Shown: piece by piece, positions 21,659 through 33,315 of the stretch
How the letters are laid out: every line of letters begins with the position of its first letter
Position numbering within the stretch: the first letter of the stretch is position 1
From: Chara braunii
Taxonomy: Eukaryota > Streptophyta > Charophyceae > Charales > Characeae
Reading direction: 5' to 3'
Assembly (NCBI GenBank): GCA_003427395.1
Contig: BFEA01000299.1
Span: 1,252,394-1,285,708 of the forward strand
Length of the DNA stretch: 33,315 bases
Made by a program: the position numbers and the translations under genes
Notes under the pieces: generated by a model
The model's database searches: none
Seen by the model: only the letters and a program-made list of their open reading frames with translations
Told to the model about the DNA's origin: nothing

Positions 21659-22030
21659 GGTTACATGCTGCGACTGCAACAGGCTGCACGGGCCATTTTC
21701 AGGCCCGTGTCGTTTTCAGCCCAAAAGCCTGAAAACAAGGGCCTACAGGCCCTGTGTCGTTTCAGCCTGAAAGCCTGAAAACAAGGGCCTACAGGCCCTG
21801 TGCCATTTCAGCCTAAATCAGGGCCTTTCGGCCCTGGTCTTTTCAACCTGAAACTGAGGGCCAGTTTCAGGCCCTCATAAGATTGACCTTCCCTGAAACT
21901 CAGGCACCAGACCAGGGTTTTAGCTCAGGCCATTTTTGGCCTATTTTCAAGACAACCTTCATTTGAGCTTCAACCCCAGGGTCTGGCACGTTTTGGCATC
22001 GGCTAGAGCAGCCTCCTGGACGGGCCAGCA

Positions 22031-22039
22031 CTATATAAG
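22031..22039 (+). promoter_or_regulatory. TATA-like promoter element in LTR2
   Basis: ctatataag in a GC-rich setting, about 370 bp into a ~1.4-kb LTR, a plausible place for the U3 promoter. The matching place in LTR1 (about 15440) has diverged and lacks it. Confidence 0.55.
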
Positions 22040-22901
22040 ACTGCCCCGCCCTGCAGGCTGCAGGTAGTTCCTAGGTACTTCCCAGGCACTTCACGTGCAG
22101 TTCAGGAGGCAGGAGGTAGTCTTCAGGACTCGGCAGCAGCACTCTGCAGGAGTGCTGCAGGAGTAGTAGCAGCGTTAGCAGTAGTCTTCAGCGCTGGGCG
22201 CTAGTAGCGTTGGCAGTAGTCTTCAACGTTGGGCGCTAGTAGCGTTAGCAGTAGTCTTCAGCGTTGGGCGCCATAGGAGCTAGAGTAGTACTAGAGAGAG
22301 AGAGATTGGGCGGAGGCCAGGGAGACGTACCTGCAGCGCCATCGCTCCAGCTTCGTCTTCGAGGTACCTGCAGCACAGCGCCATCTTCACAGGTTAGTAC
22401 CTGGCATATGAGAGAGAGAGAGTTTTTCTTCTTCCTCTTCTCAGTCCACCATCTCCCCCTCACCCTCTCGCTACCTGACTTCACTGCATCAGCAGACTAC
22501 GGGAGAGCAGGATTGGTGACATTTGGATCCAGACTCGAAATTGGGCTTCAGACATTTGATGAGTGATTATCTGGGACTTGTACCGAAGACTTGGTGTTGA
22601 CGACATTCCCATCTTCCCCCTCTTCTTTGTGTGATCCCCTCCTCTTCGTCTGTGTACGGTATGGACTTGGTGCATTCTTCCCATGTGGCGCCAGGCCCCT
22701 TCACACCTTGTGATGAGGATGATGTATGTTTGGTCTGCATTGCGGCATTGATTGGGCTGGTCATTGGTATTCTAGCATTCTGCTGCACTGTCTTGTACTA
22801 CGTGAGAGAGGTCAGTCCGGGTCAGGTCAGGGCTTTTATCTAAGTCTGCCACTGTGGTACAAGGTGCCATTTTTTGTATGTATCAGGATGTACATTGCTT
22901 G

Positions 22902-23031
22902 TTGAGATTCCACTAACATCGCATTGTCCATTCAGTCCTTTTTATCACATTGCGGATCCTTGGCTATTGAGATTCCACTAACATCGCATTGTCCATTCAG
23001 TCCTTTTTATCACATTGCGGATCCTTGGCTA
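22902..23031 (+). repeat. Perfect 65-bp tandem duplication inside LTR2
   Basis: Two adjacent copies, 22902-22966 and 22967-23031, each beginning ttgagattccac and ending ccttggcta. LTR1 has only one copy (about 16280-16345). The absence of visible differences suggests a recent event or an assembly effect. Confidence 0.85.
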
Positions 23032-23061
23032 TGTATATACATCGCCCAATTGGGCATGTAA

Positions 23062-23063
<2 letters not shown>

Positions 23064-23118
<55 letters not shown>

Positions 23119-23142
23119 AGAGTGTGTGTGTGTGTGTGTGTG

Positions 23143-23213
<71 letters not shown>

Positions 23214-23451
23214 GTACTTCCATCGATAAGATGAGCAAAATCTAAGAAATCTACCGTTAGAACATGCAAAAATACACTCGGTCTGAGTGTGTGTGTGTGC
23301 GTGTGCGCGGGGCGAAGAGGAGTCTGCCGACACTCGCGCCGCCCGTGTGTGTGTGTCTGTGAGAGAGAGAGAGAATGGGGGGGCGGTGCTTCCATCGATA
23401 GGATGAGCAAAATCGAACGAATCTACCGCCAGAATATGGAAATATACACTC

Positions 23452-23495
<44 letters not shown>
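23064..23495. repeat. Compound (GT)n/(GA)n microsatellite with two 64-bp cores
   Basis: Beginning at the last base of LTR2, alternating GT and GA runs occupy 23064-23215. A 64-bp unique core follows at 23216-23279, then more GT/GC/GA sequence, and a second, ~85% similar core at 23388-23451. GA runs then continue to the LTR of element D. Both cores contain ttccatcgata and gatgagcaaaatc. Frames through here are simple-repeat artefacts. Confidence 0.9.
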
Positions 23496-24574
23496 TGCAA
23501 TGACTTGCTGATTTTGCTGCCGAGATTGACTGCGAGGCTGTACAGTACAGCAGTAGGTTAGATTCGTAATTTTGTTTGGCTGAGGGCTAACCGAGAGACC
23601 TACCTGTGGGAAAATTCATGAGGGACATATTTGCAATTATGGGAAATATAGGCCCAGCACTAACCCTGATTTCCTACAGCTACCCTGACTGCGAATAGCA
23701 GACCCGGGCTACCCCTAGGACGGACAGGCCTGAAAGGCCTATACCGATAGACGGTCCTATAGCCTATAGCCGGGTAGGGAAAGGCCGAGAGGCCGAAACT
23801 GGAACGGTACCGGTCGGTCCAGTCAGTCGGGTCTAGGTCTAGGCTAGGGTAGTGTAGATCTATGAATAGTTTAGGGAATTCGACTCAGGACTTTTTGGGC
23901 TGTTCATTCTTGCTAAGCAGCGTTTGGAGAAGCCAAGCAAGTTGGTGGTGGTAATTGTCTATAGGCGGCATCCTGAGACCCTTGCCGTGGACGACAACCA
24001 TAGCCGGCCTTCTGAGGGTGGTCAGAGCTGGGACATCCTCAATGCATCTACCCTAGGGGGATCTGCGTCTGGCCAGGCTATATCGAGGCTCTTCACTGAG
24101 TGTTTGTGGGTGGCGGCAGCCATAGCTGCCTGGTTCTTCGTCAGAGTTGTTCACCGGCACTGAAGACTTCATCGCAGGACTGTTCTCCATCTGGGTGGTT
24201 GGCGCTGGCCTCTGGGAGGCCATTTCGGTGTTGCGCTACTAACTGGGTGTAGGGTAGAGAGTGGAGTGTGGGGTTCTGAAAGTGGCGAACTCTGTAACGA
24301 TATTTGGTTTTATTTGGCTCATCATCAATGTGAATCCGATTGTTATCCTCGCAGGTTTCTTCTTGTGATTGGTTGTTGGGAGTACTGTCAGAGAGTGAGA
24401 TACATTGTGTGTCTTCTCCCCACCTGTGCATAGCTGTATTACGCTGCCTATTTTGACCGGTGTGCAGTCTGGACTCTGTCTCCTCTCGCCTTCGTCTTAT
24501 GCATGTATGGGCATGTGTGAGAGTGTATGTGTGTGAGTGGCGCTGAAAATCGTCAGACAACCAAGTTCATAACA
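23496..24574 (+). repeat. 5' LTR of element D
   Basis: It matches the 3' LTR from TGCAATGAC to the terminal TTCATAACA. The left end meets (GA)n directly. In the 3' copy the homologous TGCAATGAC is preceded by gggggggtaagcc, so a few terminal bases of this LTR may have been lost or replaced by microsatellite. The mid-LTR is rich in short GC inverted repeats (ggcctgaaaggcc, ggccgagaggcc, ctatagcctatag). A 13-bp indel against the 3' copy lies near 24285. Confidence 0.92.
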
Positions 24575-24592
24575 GTTGGTATCGGAGCGGGA
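24575..24592 (+). promoter_or_regulatory. Primer binding site of element D (initiator tRNA-Met type)
   Basis: Directly after the LTR end TAACA comes gttggtatcggagcggga. The core tggtatcggagc is the same as in element A and differs by one base from the usual tggtatcagagc. The use of one primer core by two unrelated LTR families argues that it is a real functional site. Confidence 0.85.
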
Positions 24593-26121
24593 TCGGAATG
24601 GGAGCACTGAGGGTTGAGTGCAATAGAGGCATCCTCTTCATCTGGCGATCTACTGGTGAGAAGCTTCATGGTGATTCATCTTCTCCAGTAATGAGACAGC
24701 AGGGAAGAAGATTTCAAGCGGTGAATTCAGGAGTTCGGTGGTTGCACTGGACAAGCGCACTAAGCCTGTCATGGCGCTTGCAAGGAAGTGGCGAGAACAG
24801 GGCTAATTCGCCATAGCCAACCCTGAGGGCAGTATTGCGAATTGCCTCAGAGTGGCGAATTTCCCCTGAGGACTTCAGAATCCTCTGAGCGGCTTCATCC
24901 CTGAGCAGTGCTGAGGGAGATTGACAGTCTGTGTCAATCTCAGGTGAAAAATTAACCTCATCTGAGGCTATTTATAACATCAACGGTTGTGGGGTCCTGT
25001 GGCGAGATAATTCTGTGTTGGCACTCTGGGCGCCACAGGGTCAGATCTGGTGTATCTGACTAGAGAGGTAGCAGCGCATCAGGATCCTGAAGAAGATCAA
25101 CAAGTTTGGAGAGATTTTGTGCGTGGAAGACAGAGGAGGAATTTCTGGAAGAAATTGGCAAGATGAGGGTTTCACCCTGCCATAGCCAGATCTTCAGCAA
25201 ACTCTGCAAGAAACTCTAGAAGTGAGTCCGTTCCATGCACACCCCTGTATAGCGATTCAGATAGGGTTAGGATAATTAGTATTGATGGTCTATCTATCTG
25301 TCAATGACTGGAATTGAAAACCGCAGACTACATGACAGCCATAGCCATCACTCCCCTACCTCCTTTTGCTCATTTCTTACCCTCTGTTGACTTTTTTTCA
25401 TCCAAAGTTGTTCTGGGACTGCCTGACTATATTGCACTTGATGTTGGATGCTCAGACGGTGAATTCTGTAGTGGAATAGTAAAGATACAGTGAATTATAG
25501 TTTTGCGCTGAGTCTAATTATAGCCTGTGCTAACTAGGGTCAGTCACAACTTCAATTTTGTCCGTCAGAATTCAATTCTGTCAGTTGTCAGTCAATCGCA
25601 ATTCAAAATTGTTAGTAATGCAGAAGCGCTGACTTGGATTTCTAGTATTTCACTAGATACAGTGAATACTATACTTCGCCATACCCAAGGGTATGGCCGC
25701 CAGAGTCATCAGGGCCGAAATTGGAGTCTGGGCTAGGATGTAGGGTCTCTGACTGAATCGCTCTGTTGGTTTGATCATTTTAGTCTGTACTTGCCATCTT
25801 CTTTCATTCTCACTGACTACTCTTGTTTTCTAGTGGGCTCTAGAAATTTAGGGTATCTTTTGGGATTGTTGGGGTTGAGTTTACTAACTCCAGTGTGGTG
25901 CAGGGTCAGTAAAAGGAAATCGTGTGATTGATTTTGCTGGACTAACTGTCTGTCTGACCTCTGACCCCAGAGACACTGTTCCAACCCAAATCGCTTGTTG
26001 CCTGTTCACCCACCTGACTTCTGTGTATGAGATAGCAGCAATTCCTGAGTGTCTGGAGGAATCAGCATATCGCTGCATACTCATTGCTGTTTGTCTAATA
26101 TTTCGCTTTTGAAAGTGGAAA
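24593..26121 (+). other. Untranslated leader of element D
   Basis: About 1.5 kb between primer site and gag ATG, with only short random frames. It contains many CTGAGG/CCTCAG motifs at 24815-24970 and a perfect 10-bp hairpin at 24917-24941 (gagattgaca, 5-base loop, tgtcaatctc). A second cluster of inverted repeats around cagaattcaattctg lies at about 25567. Leaders of LTR elements carry dimerisation and packaging structures; these hairpins are candidates only. Confidence 0.6.
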
Positions 26122-27564
26122 ATGGCGAACCAGGGTGCTCAGCAGCAGCCACAAGTGGAAGTAGTGATGAAGGTAGAAGAACAACAACCTTCCACCTCCA
26201 CCCCTGAAACACCTTTGACTGGTACTCAGCAAAAGAAGAAGGAATTGCAGGAAAGACTGCAGCAAGAGCAGACCCTGCTTGCAGAATTGGAGAGGCAGGA
26301 GGCAGCTGAGCAAGAGGCTGCAACAGATGCTTCACGCAATGAGTATCTGTTGGAGCAGCTAGGCAAGGTTGTGTCAGATGAGCGTTGTCCCCAGGGGACT
26401 AAGAACTTGGCGGAGTGGGCCATTTTGGAACACAAATCCACCAGTTCTTACTTCACTAACTGGGATGACCGCATAGCTCGTCTGGAGAGCAGAGTGGATG
26501 ATCTGGCAGCTCAGCAGTCAAAGATACTGAGTGCAATTCAGAATTTGACTGCTCAGCTGACAACAGCCAAGCTGATTGTTCCCCTGTCTCCTGTCCCCTC
26601 AGTGAAACCTTTACCTTCTCCTTCCTCGTCGCCCTTTGGATCACGCCACTCTTCCCCTTCACCACCTCACTCCCAAAAAGCTACAGCCCAGCCATCCTAT
26701 GCGTCTGTTGCTGCAGGAGATCAAAGGGGGCCCAAGATCCCAGCTCCCAACAAGTTCAGAGGGGATGACCCAAAGACCGATGTTGGGGACTGGGCTGCTG
26801 GGACCAAAGCCTACTTGAGGGGCTTTGTCTGTGCAGAACAGACCAAGGTGGCAACGATTTTGGGACTCCTGGAGGGACCCGCTCTGAAGTGGGCCACCTC
26901 AACTTCCAGCAGTCAACAGCAGTCTATGGAGGACTGGGCTTTTGGGCTGGGGGTGGACAAACTTCTGCAGGCCCTAGAAGACCGCTTTGCAGACAAGGAG
27001 CGGGCCCGCAAAGCTGCTGACAAGATTGCTCGCTTGGCGCAGCAGCGCTACAGCGGCACCATGCAATCCCTGTTTGCAGAGTTCGAGCAACTTACCTCTA
27101 CCCCTGGGTTGGTCATGTCAACTGATGATCTGCTAACCAACTTCTGCAGGGCAGCGCCTAAGAAGTTTGTTGTTGCATTGTATAGCGCAGGGCATAAGGA
27201 TTGGAGATACTTTGGCCGTGCAGCCCTGGACATCGAGGCAAAACTTCATGTCCAGGCCCCCTCCTCTGATAGGAGGAAAGGAGTTTTCCCTCGTGGTGGT
27301 AGAAAGGGAAAAGCGGCCTTTGCACATGCAGGGTCTGCATCAGCTTCTGATTCAGACTCCCAGGCTGATACACCATCAGTTGGGACTGGATCAGCTGCTA
27401 AGACAGATGTTGCAGCGGCCCTGACTCAGGCTGTTCTGGGAGTTCTGCAGCAGCAGAAAAATTTTTCCCCAAGTACAGCCTCAGCCAGTTTCAAGGGGAA
27501 GGACAAGGGACGTAGTCCTTCTACCTCCAGCGCCCTAACCTGCCAAAGGACGTCTGCCAGCTGA
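26122..27564 (+). CDS. Element D Gag polyprotein, open reading frame
   Basis: 480 codons from an ATG that follows the leader. Residues ~30-85 are a Gln/Glu/Lys-rich coiled coil (KKKELQERLQQEQTLLAELE) and ~110-150 a second coiled coil (WDDRIARLESRVDDLAAQQS). A Ser/Pro-rich linker follows. Residues ~210-380 form the capsid-like retrotransposon Gag core (PAPNKFRGDDPKTDVGDW, LGLLEGPALKWA, YSGTMQSLFAEFEQL). The C-terminus is Arg/Lys/Gly- then Ser-rich. The expected zinc knuckle is not in this frame: it appears just after the stop in another frame at 27647-27685 as CLRCEGQHFLKDF, with the last Cys changed to Phe. Gag is therefore probably truncated by a frameshift near 27540. It would act in particle assembly in the cytoplasm. 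Confidence 0.85.
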   Translation: MANQGAQQQPQVEVVMKVEEQQPSTSTPETPLTGTQQKKKELQERLQQEQTLLAELERQEAAEQEAATDASRNEYLLEQLGKVVSDERCPQGTKNLAEWAILEHKSTSSYFTNWDDRIARLESRVDDLAAQQSKILSAIQNLTAQLTTAKLIVPLSPVPSVKPLPSPSSSPFGSRHSSPSPPHSQKATAQPSYASVAAGDQRGPKIPAPNKFRGDDPKTDVGDWAAGTKAYLRGFVCAEQTKVATILGLLEGPALKWATSTSSSQQQSMEDWAFGLGVDKLLQALEDRFADKERARKAADKIARLAQQRYSGTMQSLFAEFEQLTSTPGLVMSTDDLLTNFCRAAPKKFVVALYSAGHKDWRYFGRAALDIEAKLHVQAPSSDRRKGVFPRGGRKGKAAFAHAGSASASDSDSQADTPSVGTGSAAKTDVAAALTQAVLGVLQQQKNFSPSTASASFKGKDKGRSPSTSSALTCQRTSAS

Positions 27565-28020
27565 CCCGCTCAATCCCTCCACTCTCCCCTGGCATGACCT
27601 CAAGATCCAGGAGGGAGTGTGGAGAAGAAGAAAGGAGAGAGGGGTCTGCCTGAGATGTGAGGGACAACACTTTCTAAAGGACTTCCCTTACATGCCAGAC
27701 CCGGGTCAGTCAAAAAACTGAAGCAGACCCTGGGGACTGCAGTTCCCCCCAGTGTTGCACCTTCATCTGCTGAGGTAGGTGAATCTGCAGTTGATTCAGT
27801 TGAGACAGAGTCCATGAGTTTGGGGACTGCACGGGCAGCATCCTTCTGTTATGAGGATCCTGACCCAGATCAGGACCCGGGGCAGGATGAGCTTCAGTCA
27901 CTTGCTGCTTTCATCCTTCATCTGAAGGAACAGAAGAAAAGCAAGTCTGATCTCATCCTACTTCGGCTCCTGATCAACAACATCAGCATCAAGGGGCTGT
28001 TGGATTGTGGAGCCACCAAA
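27565..28020 (+). pseudogene. Element D gag 3' end and N-terminal half of protease
   Basis: After the gag stop, a degraded knuckle (27647-27685) is followed from about 27721 by an open frame of acidic linker. This leads into the protease N-terminal part, [14 protein letters not shown] and the active-site motif LLDCGAT at about 28000-28017. Like A, this lineage has Cys in the DxG triplet. Coding stops dead at 28020, where plastid DNA begins; the protease resumes at about 28809. Confidence 0.85.
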
Positions 28021-28808
<788 letters not shown>

Positions 28809-28810
<2 letters not shown>

Positions 28811-29256
28811 GTCTCCCAGTGTCGTCAAGAAACTGCATCTGGGCATGGAAGTTCAGCAGCTGCAGCCACCGCTGCTGGTCAGAATAGGTGACTCCACTGT
28901 TCTCACGATCAGGGAGAAGGTCAGGGGTATCCCTGTCACCTTCGACAGTGCTGGAGAAGTCAGACACAGTCTGAACTTCTACATATTCCCTAACTTTTCC
29001 TTTGATCTGGTGTTCTCAATGTAGTGGCTATGGGCAGTCAACCCTAGGATCGACTGGCAGATCCCTAAGGTTGAGCTCCCCAATGGACAGGGGGTGTATC
29101 AGACTTGCAGGATTGCTGCTGAACACCACCCTAAAACCAACTGCTACTGTTTGAGAGCAAGGGAGTTCTATTCTCTCTCGTGCCAGTATGACCATGAGCG
29201 TCTGTTTTTAGCTCTGGTCAAGCAAACAGACGCTCCACCTGTTTCCTGTCCTCCTG
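28809..29256 (+). pseudogene. Element D C-terminal protease and linker
   Basis: The protease resumes with [12 protein letters not shown], matching the FMSQAF-type segment that follows DCGA(S/T) in A. It continues through SFDLV, followed by a stop (TAG, 29022-29024) exactly where the second protease landmark (GMxWL) should be. The frame remains open past the stop to about 29300, covering the protease-RT linker, and a frameshift near 29250 leads into RT. Confidence 0.85.
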
Positions 29257-30990
29257 ATGCAGGAGCCCTTTGGATTACCCAACCGGCCAACCAAGCATCA
29301 CATTGAGCTGCTACCTGGAGCGGTCCCTCCCAAGGGCCGCATCTACAGGATGTCCCCTGCTGAGCTTGAGAAGCTCAGAAGACAGCTAGAGACCCTGACC
29401 AGCAAAGGCTGGATACGGCCGAGCACCTCTGAATTTGGGGCACCAGTCCTCATCGTCCCGAAAGGGAATGGAAAATTCAGAATGTGCATCGACTACAGGG
29501 GTCTCAACAAGATCACTAGGAAAAGTACAGAGCGTCTTCCCTGGATCGATGACCTTCTGGATATGGTGCAGGGTTGCACAATGTTCAGCAAAGTCGACCT
29601 CAAATCTGGATACCACCAGATTGAGATGGCAGACGAGGATGTCTACAAGACAGCCTTCAAGACCAGATATGGAACTTAAGAGTTTCTGGTCATGCCGTTT
29701 GGACTTTGCAATGCCCCAGGTACCTTCCAGACTGAGATGCACCGCATCTTCATGCCTTACCTAGACAAGTTCATGGTTGTCTACCGAGATGACATCGTGG
29801 TATTCAGCCGAACTGTCAAGGAACAGGCGGAGCACTTGGCTCTAGTCCTTCAGTCATTACGTGACAACCAGTATAAGATTAACAGAGAGAAGTCCTCCTT
29901 TGGAGTTCCCTCTGTCATCTATCTGGGTCATGTAATCTCTGGAGATGGCCTAGCTTCTGAAGCAGCCAAGATAGTTGCTATTCAAGAGTGGCCACAACCA
30001 CAGACAGTGAGGGATGTCAGGTCCTTCATGGGTTTAGCCTCATACTACAAAAAGTTTGTCAGGAACTTTTGTGCAGTGGCTGCACCCCTGACCAACCTAA
30101 CAAAGAAAAACACTCCTTTTGTTTGGTCCCTTCCCTGTCAGTTGGCCTTCACACAACTCAAGAAGGCCTTGACTCGTGCACCAGTGCTGAAGTTGCCTGA
30201 CCCCACTTTGCCATTCATCCTGACCACTGACGCGAGTCAGTATGGCATTGGGGCAGTTCTTCAGCAAGATGATGGGAATGGTCTACGGGCTGTAGAGTTT
30301 ATGAGTAAGAAGATCAAAACTCAGAAGCTTCAAGACTCTACCTACGAGAACGAGTTATATGCTCTTGTTTGTGCCTTGAAACCTTAGAAACACTTTCTCC
30401 TGGGAAGACACTTCAAGATCTTCTCTGGTCGCTCCACCTTACAGTGGATGAAGTCCCAGGGAGAGTTAAATGACAAGTTGGCACGTTACATTCAGTTCAT
30501 CGACATGTTTGACTTTAAACTGAAGCACAAGAAGGGCTGCTACAATAAGGTAGCAGATGCCCTCTCTCGTAGGCCTGACTCTTTTGCACTCGTCTCCTCT
30601 ACTCACTCCTTTGGAGAGGAGACCCGTCAGACCATTGCTCATCTTCTGCCTCAGGACCCGACTTATGGACCCATAGTCAGGAATCTGCAAGCGGATCCCA
30701 ATTCTGAACCCGGCTATGCCCTGAGTTCAGACTTGCTATATACCTACAGCAGAGGTGAGGAACGCTTGTGCGTTCCCCAGGATCAGCGGCTCAGGACACT
30801 GCTGATGTCAGAGTGTCATGATGCACATGGACATTTTGGGTTCTTAAAGTCCTATGCAGCCCTGTTGCAGCGCTTCTTCTGGAAGGAGATGCAGAGTGAT
30901 ATGTTGCGATATGTGGAAACCTGTGAGCTTTGCCAGAGGAATAAAGTCCAGCGTAGACCTCCTCTGGGACTACTCAACCCTTACCCATAC
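29257..30990 (+). pseudogene. Element D reverse transcriptase, RNase H and integrase N-terminus
   Basis: A single frame with two stops (TAA 29677 before EFLVMPFGL; TAG 30385 in LKP-stop-KHFLLG). RT: GAVPPKGRIYRMS, SKGWIRPSTSEFGAPV, SKVDLKSGYHQIEM, and YRDD where B and C have YLDD; both Asp are kept. Connection: LGHVISGDGL. RNase H: TTDASQYGIGAVLQQ and the Glu of TYENELYALVCALK are kept, but the late Asp is replaced (FSGRSTLQWM). VADALSRRPD follows. Integrase zinc-binding region: CHDAHGHFG...CELCQRN. A one-base loss at about 30980 shifts the frame before the first catalytic Asp. Confidence 0.93.
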
Positions 30991-32127
30991 CTGATGGCCC
31001 TGCTGAATCTGTGTCGATTGATTTCACAGATTTAGGCAAGACCACCCCTCGTGGCATGCGCCGGGTTATGGTTTGCGTGGGCAGGTTCTCCAAATACGCA
31101 GAGTTCATCCCCTTGCCAGAAGTAGCTAGGGTCCCCGCTGTGAGAGCAGCCTTCTCAGAGAGGTGGGTCACTCACCATGGACCGCCCACTTCTATAGTCA
31201 GTGATAGAGACCCCCAGTTTTGCAGCAATGAGTGGCAGTCCTACTGCAAGGACTACTTGCACTCACGATTGGACATGACTTCTGGTCATCATCCTGAAGC
31301 CAATGGTCAGGCTGAAGTGATGAACCAAGTCTTATTCCAATTGCTGCGTCCTGTCATCTCTCTGGATCAGCAGGACTGGGATCTCCACTTGGCTCGAGCA
31401 CAGCTTGTGTATAACATGTCTGTCCACTCCTCGACTGGGTTCAGTCCATATCGGTTGCACTGGGGACATGAACCACGACAACCTCTCGATGATATCATCG
31501 ATAAGGCTAAGTCTGACCTTACACCAGGCACCACAGAGTTTGCCAGACGCTATCACATAGATGTGGAAAGAGCACAGGCGAACTTGTTCAAAGCCCAAAA
31601 GGCGATGATTGAACAAGCTAATCGCCATAGGCAGCCTTCCCCCATCCGCACAGGTGACTATGTCTGGGTAGCCAGTTTTGAGTTGTCGAGGGAGGAGGAT
31701 ATCTCCCCCAAGTTGTTACCTCGTTACCTGGGTCCATGGCAGGTCTTAGATACAGTGGGCGCTGATCCGTTTGGCCCGTCGTATGTCATCGACGTTCCGC
31801 TGCATCTACAGACCTACCCGGTCTTCCATGCATCTAAGTTGCTCCCGTTCACCCCAGCTGATGCATTCCCAGACCGGCCCCCTCAATTTGGTCCACCGAT
31901 CCTTGGTAAGGGATATAACGTAGAATCTATTGAGGATGAGTGGGGCACTAGCCCCGATCGGCAGTATCTTGTGAGGTTCGTCTTCCAACCCCCTACCGAG
32001 AACAGATGGTTTTACAGAAGGGAACTCCTCAAGACAGCAAAGTCGATTGTTCTGCGGTATGAAGCGGCTCAGAAGGGTAACCTTCCCCGCCTAGCTCGGA
32101 GGTCCTCGCTCCCCGGGGGGGTAAGCC

Positions 32128-32135
<8 letters not shown>
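30990..32135 (+). pseudogene. Element D integrase core and chromo-like C-terminus
   Basis: An open frame of 374 codons from 31011, whose true upstream reading includes ESVSIDFTDLG. The DDE triad is complete: Asp in SIDFTDL, Asp in SDRDPQF and Glu in HPEANGQAEVMNQ. The C-terminal part has the gypsy GPWQVL...YPVFHASKL block. It ends with a chromodomain-like module (VESIEDEW...QYLVRFVF...WFYRRELL), expected to influence target-site choice through chromatin contacts. The stop, TGA at 32133, lies a few bases inside the 3' LTR. Intact by itself but cut off from the rest of pol. Confidence 0.9.

Positions 32136-33315
<1,180 letters not shown>

Larger units (their letters stand above)
16376..23063 (+). 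mobile_element. Element C: gag-pol-LTR of the same subfamily as B
   Basis: The order is gag, protease, RT, RNase H, integrase, chromo-like tail, polypurine tract and 3' LTR. At the 5' side, gag is joined without leader or primer site to LTR1. Pol is the most complete in the window but has a frameshift near 18290, a stop at 18952, a lost integrase catalytic Asp and a rearranged 3' end around an N at 21417. Confidence 0.9.
21659..23063 (+). repeat. 3' LTR of element C (LTR2)
   Basis: About 1.4 kb, ending TGGGCATGTAACA. It aligns with LTR1 but carries three internal tandem duplications: a ~42-bp unit around 21725-21810 (gcctgaaaacaagggccta-type), a ~36-bp unit around 22185-22265 (ttcagcgttgggcgc-type), and a perfect 65-bp unit at 22902-22966/22967-23031. 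A probable TATA box, ctatataag, lies at 22031-22039, which would place the U3/R boundary a little downstream. An open frame at 22631-22843 encodes a short hydrophobic stretch (see findings). Confidence 0.88.

Noticed and set aside
22989-23410. Open frames of alternating Thr-His, Cys-Val and Arg-Glu residues
   Set aside because: They are translations of GT, CA and GA microsatellites on both strands and not genes.
24141-24560. 139-codon minus-strand frame in the element D 5' LTR
   Set aside because: It lies wholly in the LTR, is antisense to the element, has no conserved motif and is not kept open in the 3' LTR copy.

Overview
This is nuclear DNA from a plastid-bearing eukaryote. It is dominated by decayed Ty3/gypsy (Metaviridae-type) LTR retrotransposons. 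I see no intact cellular gene, no bacterial-type operon, no CRISPR array and no rRNA or tRNA gene I can support. A plastid-DNA insertion carries pieces of rpoC2 and ndhJ. Plastid-encoded ndhJ, together with plant-type gypsy elements, points to the streptophyte lineage (charophyte alga or land plant). The species cannot be fixed from this window. Both ends of the window run into (TC)n/(GA)n microsatellite, and there is a single N at 1610 and at 21417, as expected of a short-read contig or scaffold in repetitive DNA.

Layout. 1-58 is microsatellite and 59-1225 is unassigned. 1226-6539 is element A on the minus strand: an LTR (5307-6539), a primer binding site (PBS), a long AT-rich leader with tandem repeats, a broken gag and a pol that stops in early reverse transcriptase (RT). 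6540-12343 has no recognisable gene but holds two structured repeat families. One is an array of hairpin units at about 8170-9245 whose outer stems keep pairing while their sequence changes. The other is a diverged pair of repeats of about 280 bp (10866-11141 and 11548-11832). 12344-15077 is element B on the plus strand: the rest of a pol gene, running from RT to integrase. It leads through a polypurine tract into an LTR (15089-16375).

That LTR is fused directly to the gag of element C, of the same subfamily (gag 16376-17490, pol 17511-21645, LTR 21659-23063). A stretch of microsatellite with two copies of a 64-bp core (23064-23495) follows. Element D comes next (23496-33221) with both LTRs, a PBS, a 1.5-kb leader, an open gag, and a pol interrupted in the protease by about 790 bp of rearranged plastid DNA. 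The window closes in (CA)n(GA)n.

In a working element, Gag would form the particle, protease would mature the polyproteins, RT/RNase H would copy the RNA from a tRNA primer, and integrase would insert the DNA. Every copy here carries stop codons, frameshifts or lost catalytic residues, so none looks autonomous. The observations I rate highest are the covarying hairpin array and the three-piece plastid insertion inside the element D protease.
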